Notes under the pieces: model-generated
What the model was told of the DNA's origin: nothing
What the model saw: only the letters and a program-made list of their open reading frames with translations
Databases searched by the model: none
Assembly (NCBI GenBank): GCA_009733575.1
Contig: ML769415.1
Location: 200,524 to 264,523, forward strand
Length of the DNA: 64,000 bases
Reading direction: 5' to 3'
Origin: Gymnopus androsaceus JB14
Taxonomy: Eukaryota; Basidiomycota; Agaricomycetes; Agaricales; Omphalotaceae
Shown: positions 21,635 to 31,100 of the stretch, one piece after another
Numbering within the stretch: the stretch's first letter is position 1
Layout: every line of letters begins with the position of its first letter
Translations under genes and position numbers: made by a program

Positions 21635-22620
21635 ATCTTGGAACGATTCGGTCCAGGCAGCCTCATAGGGAAGCCTGGACCATGGAGCGATTGATACATG
21701 AACGTGCTATCGCCCTAGGGTCCTCAATCAACTCGACCACCTCTCTCACTTATAATTCCGCACTCAACTCTTACATAGAGTTCTGCAAAATTCATTCCTT
21801 CCCCATTGCGCCCACTGCTGACACTCTCAGCTTTTACACCGTTTTCATGTGCCATCACATTGAACCAAGATCCGTCGACTCTTATCTATCGGGAATCTGC
21901 AACCAGCTCGAACCCTATTTCCCCGATGTACGCAAAATTCGCCGTTCCGAGCTTGTTGCTCACACACTAGAAGGGTGCAAACAACTAAAGAGCAAGCCCG
22001 TTAATCAAAAACTACCTCTCGGTTGCGATCTCTTACGTTTAGTAGCCTCAAAACTTAATTCATTGCCATTGTACAACAATGTTCTCTGGGCAGCAATGCT
22101 CTTTACAGGTTTCTATGGGCTTCTTTGTCTAGGTGAAATGTGCTGCACAGATGTTGCCGCTAAACGCAACCCACGCAAATACTGCCAATGGCTTTCTGCT
22201 TCAATTACCGACAGTCAATACTCCTTCACTCTTCAATCTCACAAGGCAGACAGGTTTTTCGAGGGGAATCGAATGATAATCACTGATTCCTTGGCGGTAA
22301 TGATCTTTCAAAAATTCCTACGTCTGCAAGATATTGCCTGCCCACTGAACCCCTTCCTATGGGTTAGAGCAGATGGGCGAGTCCCAAAACGGTCCTTCTT
22401 CATTCAGAGACTCCGCAAGCACATTCCCAACTCAAACTACGTGGGCCAATCAATGCGTGCAGGTGGCGCTACGGCTCTGGCTGAAGATGGAGCACCCCCA
22501 CACGTTATCCAAGCAGCGGGACGCTGGAGTTCACTCACTTTCCAAATCTACATCCGAAAAAATCCGACCCTGCTGCATGTGATGCTCCAGAGTCGACAAC
22601 GAGACACTCCTACCATCTAA
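21631..22620 (+). CDS. Tyrosine recombinase (phage-integrase type) of the retroelement
   Basis: A 329-codon ORF beginning MNLGTIRSRQPHREAW. An N-terminal SAM-like core-binding domain (about residues 20-110, with TSLTYNSALNSYIEFC) is followed by the catalytic domain. Box II is recognisable as SMRAGGATALAEDGAPPHVI and GRWSSLTFQIYIR, giving the second Arg, the His/Trp position (W in GRWSS) and the nucleophile Tyr (QIYIR). In box I the expected arginine of the GFYGLLRLGE-type motif is Cys (TGT at 22126-22128), one C-to-T change from CGT, so the enzyme is probably inactive. The ATG overlaps the RT stop as ATGA. It would insert circular cDNA into the genome. Confidence 0.85.
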   Translation: MNLGTIRSRQPHREAWTMERLIHERAIALGSSINSTTSLTYNSALNSYIEFCKIHSFPIAPTADTLSFYTVFMCHHIEPRSVDSYLSGICNQLEPYFPDVRKIRRSELVAHTLEGCKQLKSKPVNQKLPLGCDLLRLVASKLNSLPLYNNVLWAAMLFTGFYGLLCLGEMCCTDVAAKRNPRKYCQWLSASITDSQYSFTLQSHKADRFFEGNRMIITDSLAVMIFQKFLRLQDIACPLNPFLWVRADGRVPKRSFFIQRLRKHIPNSNYVGQSMRAGGATALAEDGAPPHVIQAAGRWSSLTFQIYIRKNPTLLHVMLQSRQRDTPTI

Positions 22621-22696
22621 ATCTCATCATCTATCTGTCTCATCACCCAACTCTTTTTCTTTTTACCCTTTATACCCACTCACACCGCCAAAGATT

Positions 22697-23313
22697 ATGC
22701 TTCAGTCAGACTGAAGCATAATCCGAAATGAGATATTTCAGTGCACACACAAAATGAAATTTTCGGACAAGCATATAAAATAAATATTTCCCTGGACTTA
22801 TGAAGGAATTACATTCAGGCCCTTGGAATTTTGAATTTTAGACAGACTTCTGAAAGAACACTTTTCAATTGAGCTCTGAGAACAATGCTTTCAATGCAGA
22901 CTGAATCCTTTTATTTCATCACGAGAATGAAAGTATTTGTTTCGGAGAACCCTTTCAGCTGGCTCCCGAAAGACAACACTTCAATTATCGGCCCGATCCG
23001 GGCCGCTGCCAAACCGCACTGCGAAAGGCAATCTTTCAGGGCAATATTGAATTGTTCTTTGAAACAATTACTTTCGCTCTAATTGTGAAAGCAGTACTTT
23101 CGAGTCCACATTGAAACTATTGTTTTCTCAGTTGAATTGAAACATTTTCTTTTCCACTTCTGTATAAAGTTCTAAATTCAGAAGGTTGGAATTTAATTCC
23201 TTCATTAGTCCACCGAAATATGTATTTTCTATACTTGTTCGAAAAAATACATTTTGCATGAGTATTGAAATATTCTATTTCACACAATGCTTCAGTATGG
23301 CTGAAGCATAATT
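22697..23313. repeat. Array of short hairpins in the retroelement 3' region
   Basis: Two palindromes, atgcttcagtcagactgaagcat (near 22697) and atgcttcagtatggctgaagcat (near 23288), bound about 570 bp filled with many short imperfect hairpins of form GAAA-(4-6 nt)-TTTC. Examples are gcgaaaggcaatctttc at 23021, gtgaaagcagtactttc near 23085, gaaactattgttttc, gaaatatgtattttc and gaaatattctatttc. Spacing is roughly 25-35 bp. No ORF crosses the region. It lies between the recombinase stop and B1. Confidence 0.7.
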
Positions 23314-23325
23314 ATTGGTGGTGTG

Positions 23326-23403
23326 ACTTCGGAGCGTCTCCCAATACACGCGGGCCCCCCGGGGTTGATTTTGCCTAACTCGAAGGTTCACTGAGCTGAT
23401 TAG
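23326..23403 (+). repeat. Split direct repeat B1
   Basis: 78 bp (acttcggagcg to gctgattag), identical in reading to B2 and directly abutting A2. It contains a gcgggccccccgggg GC-rich palindrome-like core. Confidence 0.85.
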
Positions 23404-23714
23404 TCGGATTTGATCCTAAAAGGATTACTGAAGTCTAATTAGTAAAGGTAAAACCATTGCGATGCGAGCGTACCTGTACGGGACCCACCTAGCGAGGTCG
23501 AAAGTGGTTCCGTCACAAACAGGTGAGTCTCAGAGCGCTGAGCCGTGCGGCGTGCTAACCCCTGTCTACAGGAGTCGCTTATTTATACTCGGCGCTGGTG
23601 AGACGGAGGCCCCAGAGTCCTCTCCGTCTCACCAGGTACGTGTGGAAATTTCATTTATTTCTCTGTTCGCTTATAGTCCTCTCCGTCTCAATAGTCTATT
23701 TCTTATTCGCGCTA
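23404..23714 (+). repeat. Split direct repeat A2
   Basis: 311-bp partner of A1, immediately following B1 without a gap. Confidence 0.85.
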
Positions 23715-23796
23715 CCCTCCCACCTTCTCCCTGTCTGTTTTGTTTTATTTGATAGTACACTACACACGGTACTTATGTAAATATGTACGACGACCC

Positions 23797-23874
23797 ACTT
23801 CGGAGCGTCTCCCAATACACGCGGGCCCCCCGGGGTTGATTTTGCCTAACTCGAAGGTTCACTGAGCTGATTAG
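23797..23874 (+). repeat. Split direct repeat B2, right end of the retroelement
   Basis: Second 78-bp B copy, 82 bp downstream of A2. Its last bases (gctgattag) mark the right end of the element before unrelated sequence. Confidence 0.8.
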
Positions 23875-24283
23875 AACAGCTCATCCTCTTGTAAGCGCCG
23901 GCAGTGGTGGACTGCGAATCTGACGCGAATGCTACAGTACTTAGTACTAGTATAAATAGTGCTGCTATGGTGCGGTTCGGTGCAGGTTAGAGCAAAAAAA
24001 TTTCGAACCTATCCCATAGTCTGTTAACATGTATCCTCCCATGTACTTGAACCTTTTCCAGTGATAGGCATGACGCGCGAGACAAGCCAGAGCAAGAGGT
24101 TCATTCCGTTATGGCCGTCCATGAATACTCAGCTCGAGGTTAAGCGGGCTGACGCCTCGAGATATCGGTCAAACGTAGAGATAAAGCCACCCGACTGTTT
24201 GAAGGAGATCTCCACCCTCAGGTTGGACCACAGACTAGAGTATGAAAGTGCGAGCTAACGCCATCGAGAGTATACCGCACTAA
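23875..24283. other. Spacer, no gene seen
   Basis: Between the retroelement end and an F-box relic. A 65-codon frame at 24061 has no recognisable features. Nothing else is supported. Confidence 0.4.
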
Positions 24284-24700
24284 TTACCATAGTTGGGAGA
24301 TAGGTGATGACAGTTTGGTGGGTGGTGGAGAGTCGTGCCTTGGAAAGTCCTGGAGAAAGTTCTTTTCGCACTCGAAGACGTGAGCCAATATCTCATTAGG
24401 AAGTCTACGGAGAGGCTCGATCAAGAATGTAGCCATCTTCTGTCTCCAATCAGACCTGTTGCGCTTCAATATGTGTGATCTGAGACCGAAGGCGAACGAG
24501 CTCTGCTTTGTAGTCCTTGCTGTCCTGGTCAGCTAAAGAAAGTAACGCCTCCGCCTCCTTTATGGAAGGCTCGAGCCTGTTGCGTTTATTTGCTCTGCAG
24601 GATCTATGCATGGCTTCGACAAAAGGTTCCGAGACCTTGAATATAAGCTCTTTACGAGAATTAGCAGAGGAAACAAAGAGGAGCTAGTCAAACCGTCAAT
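24284..24700 (-). pseudogene. F-box protein relic
   Basis: Reading minus gives a coiled-coil-like helix (EAEALLSLADQDSKDYKAEL, LRSQITHIEAQQV), then a TGA, and, one base out of frame, KMATFLIEPLRRLPNEILAHVFE. The last block is a typical Agaricomycete F-box opening (LRRLPNEIL-HVFE), normally preceded by just such a helix. The sequence runs out into an unrelated stop soon after, so the substrate-binding half is missing. Nonsense codon, frame shift and truncation together make it a pseudogene. Confidence 0.6.
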
Positions 24701-25735
24701 GTAAGAAGAAAGCGCAAGCTTCAGCGCCGCAGGCGGCAGCGCGCGCCTTATTTAAGCTCGTCTTTAGCTGGACAAGTCCCGGTAAGTTGGGGAGTTTGGA
24801 AACTTCTCGCAATGAGATTTGAGGTTGGCTGAATCCTTGTTTGAGTTGTCTGCTTAGAAAAATCGATGCCAAAGAGATAAAGGAGGTCCCGCAACGTTTC
24901 AGTAACATGGTTAACATTTGGTCAACATAATCTACGGAAGCGGGATAATTCTACTCGGCAACCCCCTTACCCGCAACAACCCCTTCAAACAATTACAGAG
25001 TAACGGTGACCGTACACCACCACGGTCTTGTCACTAGCACCTCCCAGCGCATGCTGCACACCTCAGACCCACTTGAACTGGGATTTGAATGGGATTCACA
25101 CTCGACTCTCATATGCTCATAAGTAATGCGATTTCTGTCTGTACATCCTACAACAACACATCAAAATTTGAAAGCAATAAGTACAGTATCTTCTCCAAAA
25201 CTCATGAGTAAATTTCAAGGAGCTTGAGATCAGGACGAGACCAAGCATACTTCCAGCTCACGAGAATTTCAAGGAGCTTGAGATCAGGACGAGACCGAGC
25301 ATACTTCCAGCTCACGGGAATTCCAGATCGACCTCTAGGCAGACTCGAATATACACTGACGATCGACACAATGTGTCACCGGGAGCGCGCGAACTTCACC
25401 CTTCAAGCCCAACACATCCCAATGCTGTGGGTTTTACTTTTGTAGTCGTGTTTGTGGAAGAAATCGTGAGTTCGAAGCCAGCTAGTCCAGCTTTACATTC
25501 TCCTAAGGACCTTGAAATCCCGCACATGTATGCGAGAGGTAAAAGAGTCCCAAACAGTCTATTGGCCTGCAATAACTCGACTACTCCTTCGATGATCATT
25601 ATTACCAAATCAACTAACTCGGAGTGAAAGATCAGTAAAGGGCGATAAAGCATGGAACATCACATACCTCCTCCCACCGTTGGAAGAACAACACGACACA
25701 GGACACTCTGACATACCCCAGGATAGCTCCATTCA
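24701..25735. other. Non-coding spacer with a tandem duplication
   Basis: No gene is supported. Frames at 25224-25650 are short and lack family features. The region contains the 54-bp tandem duplication listed separately. Confidence 0.4.
25211..25318. repeat. 54-bp tandem duplication, two units
   Basis: Unit 25211-25264 (starting aatttcaaggagcttgagat) is repeated at 25265-25318 with two A-to-G differences. It is a local duplication of recent origin and is not in a recognised gene. Confidence 0.85.
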
Positions 25736-26276
25736 CTATATCTCAACACCGTTCTTGTAGACGCCTTCCGAAAATACTGACTTTTTTGTTTGGATAACAG
25801 ACCCAGTGTACACGTCTTTGTCCTTTACGTATTTATACCACACCTCTGGCGTAGGTGGAAGCTCCGTGAAAGGATATTTGCCGACATCAGGTTTTGCATT
25901 CTTTGGCAAACCGAACACAGCCTTATCTGTAGTTGCGAAAAAGGCTGTGATAAGCTTCGCGGCTTTTTCCTGGATAGCTTGAGGAGTGGGATGCGCGTCA
26001 CTCGCAGGCTTTAATGAATGGCCATGCTCTTTGGGTGGCTCCGTGAATTCAACCTTGAATTCGGATTTGGCGCCTCGGGCCCGGGTGGCGGCGTGACTAC
26101 AAGGTTGAATTCTGGTGGTGCTGGGGACCGAGCATGAATGTCGATAGTGTCAACCTATAATTTGGTAAGCCGTGGTCGGTTAAACCGTCAGTGACTCTGA
26201 AGGAACTTACAACAAGAGGCGCCGCACATGCAGCTGTAATGAGGCCAAGGAAGAGGTAGGCAGTGTTGAAGAGCAT
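25736..26276 (-). CDS. Small secreted protein, unknown family
   Basis: Starts MLFNTAYLFLGLITAACAAP, a clear signal peptide, at 26276. A GT-AG intron follows PLV (gtaagttcc to attatag), then VDTIDIHARSPAPPEFNL. A second short intron (gtagtc to ttcaag, about 46 nt) is needed to reach the long frame VEFTEPPKEHGHSLKPASDA to FGLPKNAKPDVGKYPF, ending KNGVEI. Without that intron one base would be missing, so the join is uncertain. The mature chain is about 130 aa, hydrophilic, lacks cysteines in the visible part and has no domain I recognise. It is transcribed divergently from cofilin across about 750 bp. Confidence 0.65.
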
Positions 26277-27026
26277 GGTGCAACGATGGGATAGAAGAGG
26301 TGGTTTGGGATGAATGATAACGGAGGGCTATTTGGACTGGCCAGCAGTAGGGGGGTCATTAACCTGAAGCTTCAACTTTTATACATTTTGTCGAGCATCA
26401 AACCGTTTCAGGTTTGCTCTTAGAAGATGAATATCATCCCTTCCTTCCTCACGCAGACTCGCGGGGCCAGTTCCGTGAGGTGGCTATTTGTCTTTTTTTA
26501 TTTTTATTTTCATTTATTTTGCAAATTCGGAGAACGGCGGGTTCACGAACCTATAGCTACTCCTCACGTATCAGAATTCATATCAGGCCTTAGAGGCTTG
26601 GTGATTTTGGTTTCCTCTTCTGCTGTCGAGGTAAGCACAATTGGATGATGCAAATACAGGAATATGTAGCGTATAACGGCGCAGCATAACCTGACCTATA
26701 AACTGTGTCCTAAGACTACGCTAGCTGCCGCGCAGTGCAAGTGCAAGTATCCCGTTTGACTGAGTCGCGTGCCAACAGTTGAAAAAAGTGTTCGATCAAC
26801 GATTTTTTTCGGTAGCCCTCGAGTCTATCAGGACTTATTTGGATTCTGAAGCTCAAATTGGTGAGCTATACTTGCGATGAATACGAAAGAAGCAGATCCG
26901 AACAAAAGAGACGCGGCTCGACCCGCGCGCTTGTCCATCCACGTGGTGCCGGTAACGGCACAGCAACGCAGTTGGATTAAAATCCGACTTTCATCTCAAC
27001 CACAACCACTTCTTTTTGCATCCACA
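26277..27026. other. Divergent promoter region, secreted protein / cofilin
   Basis: About 750 bp between two divergent genes, with no supported ORF. A T-rich run (tttttatttttattttcatttatttt) lies near 26495-26520. Pyrimidine-rich sequence precedes the cofilin ATG. Confidence 0.4.
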
Positions 27027-27688
27027 ATGGTAGGACAACTTTAATCCGAGCACTCCAGCTTATCTCTAATCCAATTTTCATTCTGATCAGGCTTCCGGTG
27101 TCGGTGTTCACCAACAATGTCTCGACGACTTCCAGGCTCTCAAATTGAAGAAAGCCCATAAATACGTCATCTTCAATCTCAACAAAGATAATACTGAAAT
27201 CATCACTGAGAAGACATCGTCAGCACAAGATTATGAGGAATTCCTTGCCGACCTCCCAGAAAACGAATGTCGATGGGCAGTGTATGATTTCGAGTTTGAG
27301 AAGGAGGGAGCTGGAAAGAGGAACAAACTTTGCTTCTTCATGTGGTATGTATGCATTTCTGATTAATTCGAGTGGCATGAAAGCTCTACGGCTTTTATCC
27401 TGCTTCGCGCCCATTCATTGTCCTCGATTCCTTACTTACTTCACCAAATCCTTGTACTGATCCCCTTTGATAAGGTCTCCCGATGATGCCAAGATCAAGA
27501 ACAAGATGTTGTTTGCCTCCTCGAAGGACGCCATAAGGAAGGCGTTGGTTGGTATTGCGATCGAGGTGCAGGGCACAGCTCCTGATGAAGTTTCATACGA
27601 GAGTGGTCCGTCTTTTCTTGACATTCCTCTACGATCTCCTATCTCATCCACTTTCACAGTTCTGGAAAAGGCTAACAAGGGATTCTAA
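27027..27688 (+). CDS. COF1: Cofilin (ADF/cofilin actin-severing protein)
   Basis: Four exons: ATG alone (27027-27029), 27091-27344, 27475-27605 and 27660-27688. The product of about 137 aa has the ADF-H fold landmarks: [20 protein letters not shown] at the N-terminus (regulatory Ser at position 3), [43 protein letters not shown] (long actin-binding helix with K-x-KM), and [16 protein letters not shown]. Cofilin severs and depolymerises ADP-actin filaments and works with PAN1-type endocytic patches. A start codon split off as its own exon is typical of basidiomycete cofilin genes. All exon phases fit without any frame break. Confidence 0.95.
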
Positions 27689-28143
27689 ACAGCACCGAAT
27701 CCACTTGCTTTCCTCCCCCTATTATTGTGTCTTCGTAGTCATCAATCTTGAAAGCTGAAACTGTAGAAATTTGAATGGATAATGGATAATCTTATCGCGT
27801 TTGGATGCTCGAATCGTATGCTTGATCCTTTAGAATGACCTCAACTATCCAAAAGCCTATATCAATGGCGCACGAATGCTTATTTGACAATCGTCTTTGA
27901 TGCAGCCTAATTGCAGCCTAATCTTCAGCCTTACGATTGCTACGGCGTAGCAGCTCGGGAGCACGATGATGGTGCATACATATAAACGTGAGTCCCGTAG
28001 AGTATACATACAATAGTACCGCATGTAAAATAAGTGGTAGTACAATTGTCTAACTAACAGAAAAGATAGAATAAATGATATAAAGTTAGATGGAATGAAA
28101 CGAGAACAACAAACCGAACGGCTAGCGTGAGCGGACGAGACAA
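27689..28143. other. Convergent intergenic region
   Basis: The cofilin (plus) and condensin (minus) genes end toward each other here. The sequence is AT-rich, with the direct repeat gcagcctaatt-gcagcctaat near 27904-27925. No gene is seen. Confidence 0.4.
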
Positions 28144-31100
28144 CTACTCTTCCCCAGAGTCATTGTCCTGAGCTGCCTTTGCAGGTGTACGGCGAGCGTC
28201 TATGAAGGAATAAACTCAGCAAGAATTTCGTCCTCTGGAAAGAATGAAGCTCACTCTTTCTCGTGGCCCGCTTCTTCGCCTGAGCCTTCTTACCCTTGGC
28301 TCGCTTCTCTAGTGCCTGGTCATCTTGCCCTTGGCGTCGGTGCTCTTCAAGTATCTACGCGAAGATGAGAATAGTATCTCGGATTCATCGATGATGACGA
28401 AAACCTACCTCTTCAAAGTCCTTCACTTCCGTACCAATATCGTTCTTACTCTTGGCCAGTCGGGCCTGTAATGAATTGCGTCAAATTACAAAAGCACCTA
28501 GACTCGGGGAGTACCGACAAACCTTGCCAAGAATCTCCTGGAACCTTTCAAACACCGTTTCTTCGTGCAATTTGTCCCTGTAATATGGCAGCCCATCCAC
28601 AAGCTTCTTGACTGACTTCTCGGACTTGTATGGTAGGAGAGACAAACAGAAGGCGATATCGCGCCACTGTCGTGGATCATCAGTAAGTCTGAACCGTTGA
28701 CAAAGTTTGTCGACAATGCTTTCGGCTTGTTTTTCCTAGATAAGCAAATTAGCATCGTGTACAAAATAGAGAATCTATCGCATACCTTTTCGATGAATCC
28801 AAAGATGAACTTGAGAGTTTTCTGGAACATCTCCTCATCTACAGCGTGCTCTCCTGTCGAAAGATGACTGATAACTATTCGGATCGTCAGCGTACGCATC
28901 AAGGAAAGAAAGGCGACGAATGCCTTACCATCCGGTAGATTGTTGTATATCGCGTTATCCTTGGTCGAAAGCTCTTGGAAGAACAGTTTGGCAAGATCCG
29001 CAATGCGCTCGTCTTTGTCTTCGACACACTTGGCCATCTCTCCCAGCTGTCCTTTGACCTTGACCATGCCATTCAAAATCAAATGCGTAAGTACCATGAG
29101 CGTATTCTTCTTCACTATCAGATCAGCGTCTGAAAGACCTTTGTACAACTCGTTGCTGTTTTCATCGATGATGTTACTGAACGACACTGCGACATCACCA
29201 AGCGCGATGACGATGTTGCTGCGAATACCAGCATTCTTGGATGTTTCGAGGATCTTGAACAACAGCCGGTGATTTTCCTCACAGAATCGCGGACTGACAC
29301 AAAGGAACTTGCTGAGGGAAAGAGTGGCGGCGGCTCTGAGGGTGGGGTTCTGAGGGTCGGATGTTGAATATCAATAAACGATAACGAGACTTGTCACATA
29401 CCTTGAATTTCTGAGGACTACCGCAGATGTTCACAAGCAAAGGACCGAATACACCGAGGAGAGCGTCGGGGCTATGGAGCATTTCTTGTTCCCGGATCTC
29501 TATGATCTTGTCAGCAAGCTCGTCCTCCGCGTTCCCAACAACTTGGTCCAGCTCTTCTCCGTCCTTATTCGCTGGTTGAGCCCCATTTTGCTTATTCTCA
29601 GCTGCAAGGTAATCATCCCGTTAGAAACGTGAGAACCAAGAACGAAACCCAAGCTCCTTACCAGCTTTCTGTTCGTCTCTCTGCCTTTTCATCTCTCGTT
29701 CGACCACTTCAAGATATGCTATCTGCTTGATCGCCACATGTCCCACCACGAATAGCAGCTGCGCGAGTTCAAAGGCGTCGCCTTTGTCCTGACCTCCTGC
29801 GGACTGCGAAGGATTTTCAGCCTCATCCTCGTCCATGGCATCAGGATCCTTTGGTGGAGCTTCTGCCGCTGGCTTGGGAGTGAAAACTCGAACAGTCATC
29901 TTCTTGATGATCTCGCTACAGAGCGCATCGGGCTGCTGTCCTAGAGCGTAAATGGTATTGATAGCTTGTTCCGCGAGACCGAACCAGTCCTTTGAACGAC
30001 ATGGGCGTTCGATGACATCTCGCATCTTCCGGAAAATGGGGCTCTCCATGTCGAGTCGTAACGTCAGTGGCACAGAGCCTAAAGGACATAGTGAGAAGTC
30101 GCAATAACCAAAGAAAAAATATCACACACTAACCTTTCACCTTTTTCGCGCTACCAGAAAGGCGTTGCAGAGCCACACAAGTGTAACGTGCCAAAGTCAG
30201 ATCCGCCTGTGTCAATTTGAGTACTCCAAGCAAAAAATTGATTAGGTTAGATCTACCTTTCCTAAAGCACCTAGGCCGACTTTAAGCATAACGTCTACTT
30301 TGTCGGCCACCACGCTTCTTTTGGCAATAGCGAGCATCCCCAAAAGGATGATGGCTCCACGTCGTTGGAAATTTGGAAGACGTTTTTCAGCGCCTGGAAA
30401 CATAGTTGAGTACCCGAAAATGGACGGCAAAAAAAAAAGAAAAAAGCTCACTGAAGATTTGCCACAACTTGTTGATCACATCCTGGGATATTCGATCATC
30501 CTCCATCATCGTACGCATCATCTCCTCTAAGCTTGTCAAGTCTGCCAGCGTAGCATCGCAAGTCAGCCTATGCATGGATCGAATTAGCGGGAGGCGTCGC
30601 AACAGGGCAGGAGAACTCACTGTATCATGTTCCTCGCGATGGAGCTAGCTTGCTCTTTGGCGTTTCCCTCAGGACTAAAGTACAACTCTTGATAGCACTC
30701 GAGCAATCGTGCGCGAACACCTTTGAGTTCTTTGCCGTCCTCCGAAATCGCATTGTTGTCCTTGTTCCAGATTAAGTGAAGCATCTTTCGGATTCCGGCC
30801 TATAACCAAATTAGAAATAGCGAAATGCTAAGGGGAAAAAACAACGCTCTTTGGCACTTTCGAAATCAAATCCCTGCGCTATTTTGAAGAATTCCATGGC
30901 TTCCAAGACTTCCGCCTTGTTCTTCGATCCGAGCATCTGCTCCAACAATCCCATAGCTTCTTCGATATGCTGAATAAAGTTCAATGCATCTGAATGGTAT
31001 TTTATCTGGAGACGAAGCTTCTCCGTGTCTGCACTAGTTAGCTTCCTGACCGCCTCGTTGTCGTTAAAAACGTCAAAGTTTAACTGCGATTTGCGCGGTT

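Larger units (their letters stand above)
17409..23874 (+). mobile_element. Tyrosine-recombinase retrotransposon with split direct repeats (Ngaro/PAT-like), defective
   Basis: A 6.5-kb element with the order A1 (17409-17719), gag, RT-RNase H, tyrosine recombinase, B1 (23326-23403), A2 (23404-23714), an 82-bp spacer and B2 (23797-23874). A1/A2 are 311 bp each and B1/B2 are 78 bp each, nearly identical within pairs. This A1-ORFs-B1-A2-B2 arrangement, with a YR and no DDE integrase, is the signature of PAT/Ngaro-type elements in the DIRS order. I see no DAM-like methylase, which favours Ngaro. The copy is inactive: TGA stops in gag, a 629-bp MITE in RT, and substitutions at conserved RT and YR residues. 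No target duplication is apparent, as expected for YR integration. The A repeats carry a short repeated ctctccgtctca motif. Confidence 0.85.

Noticed and set aside
22697..23313. CRISPR-like array
   Set aside because: Units are degenerate hairpins without constant repeats or unique spacers, in a eukaryotic retroelement.
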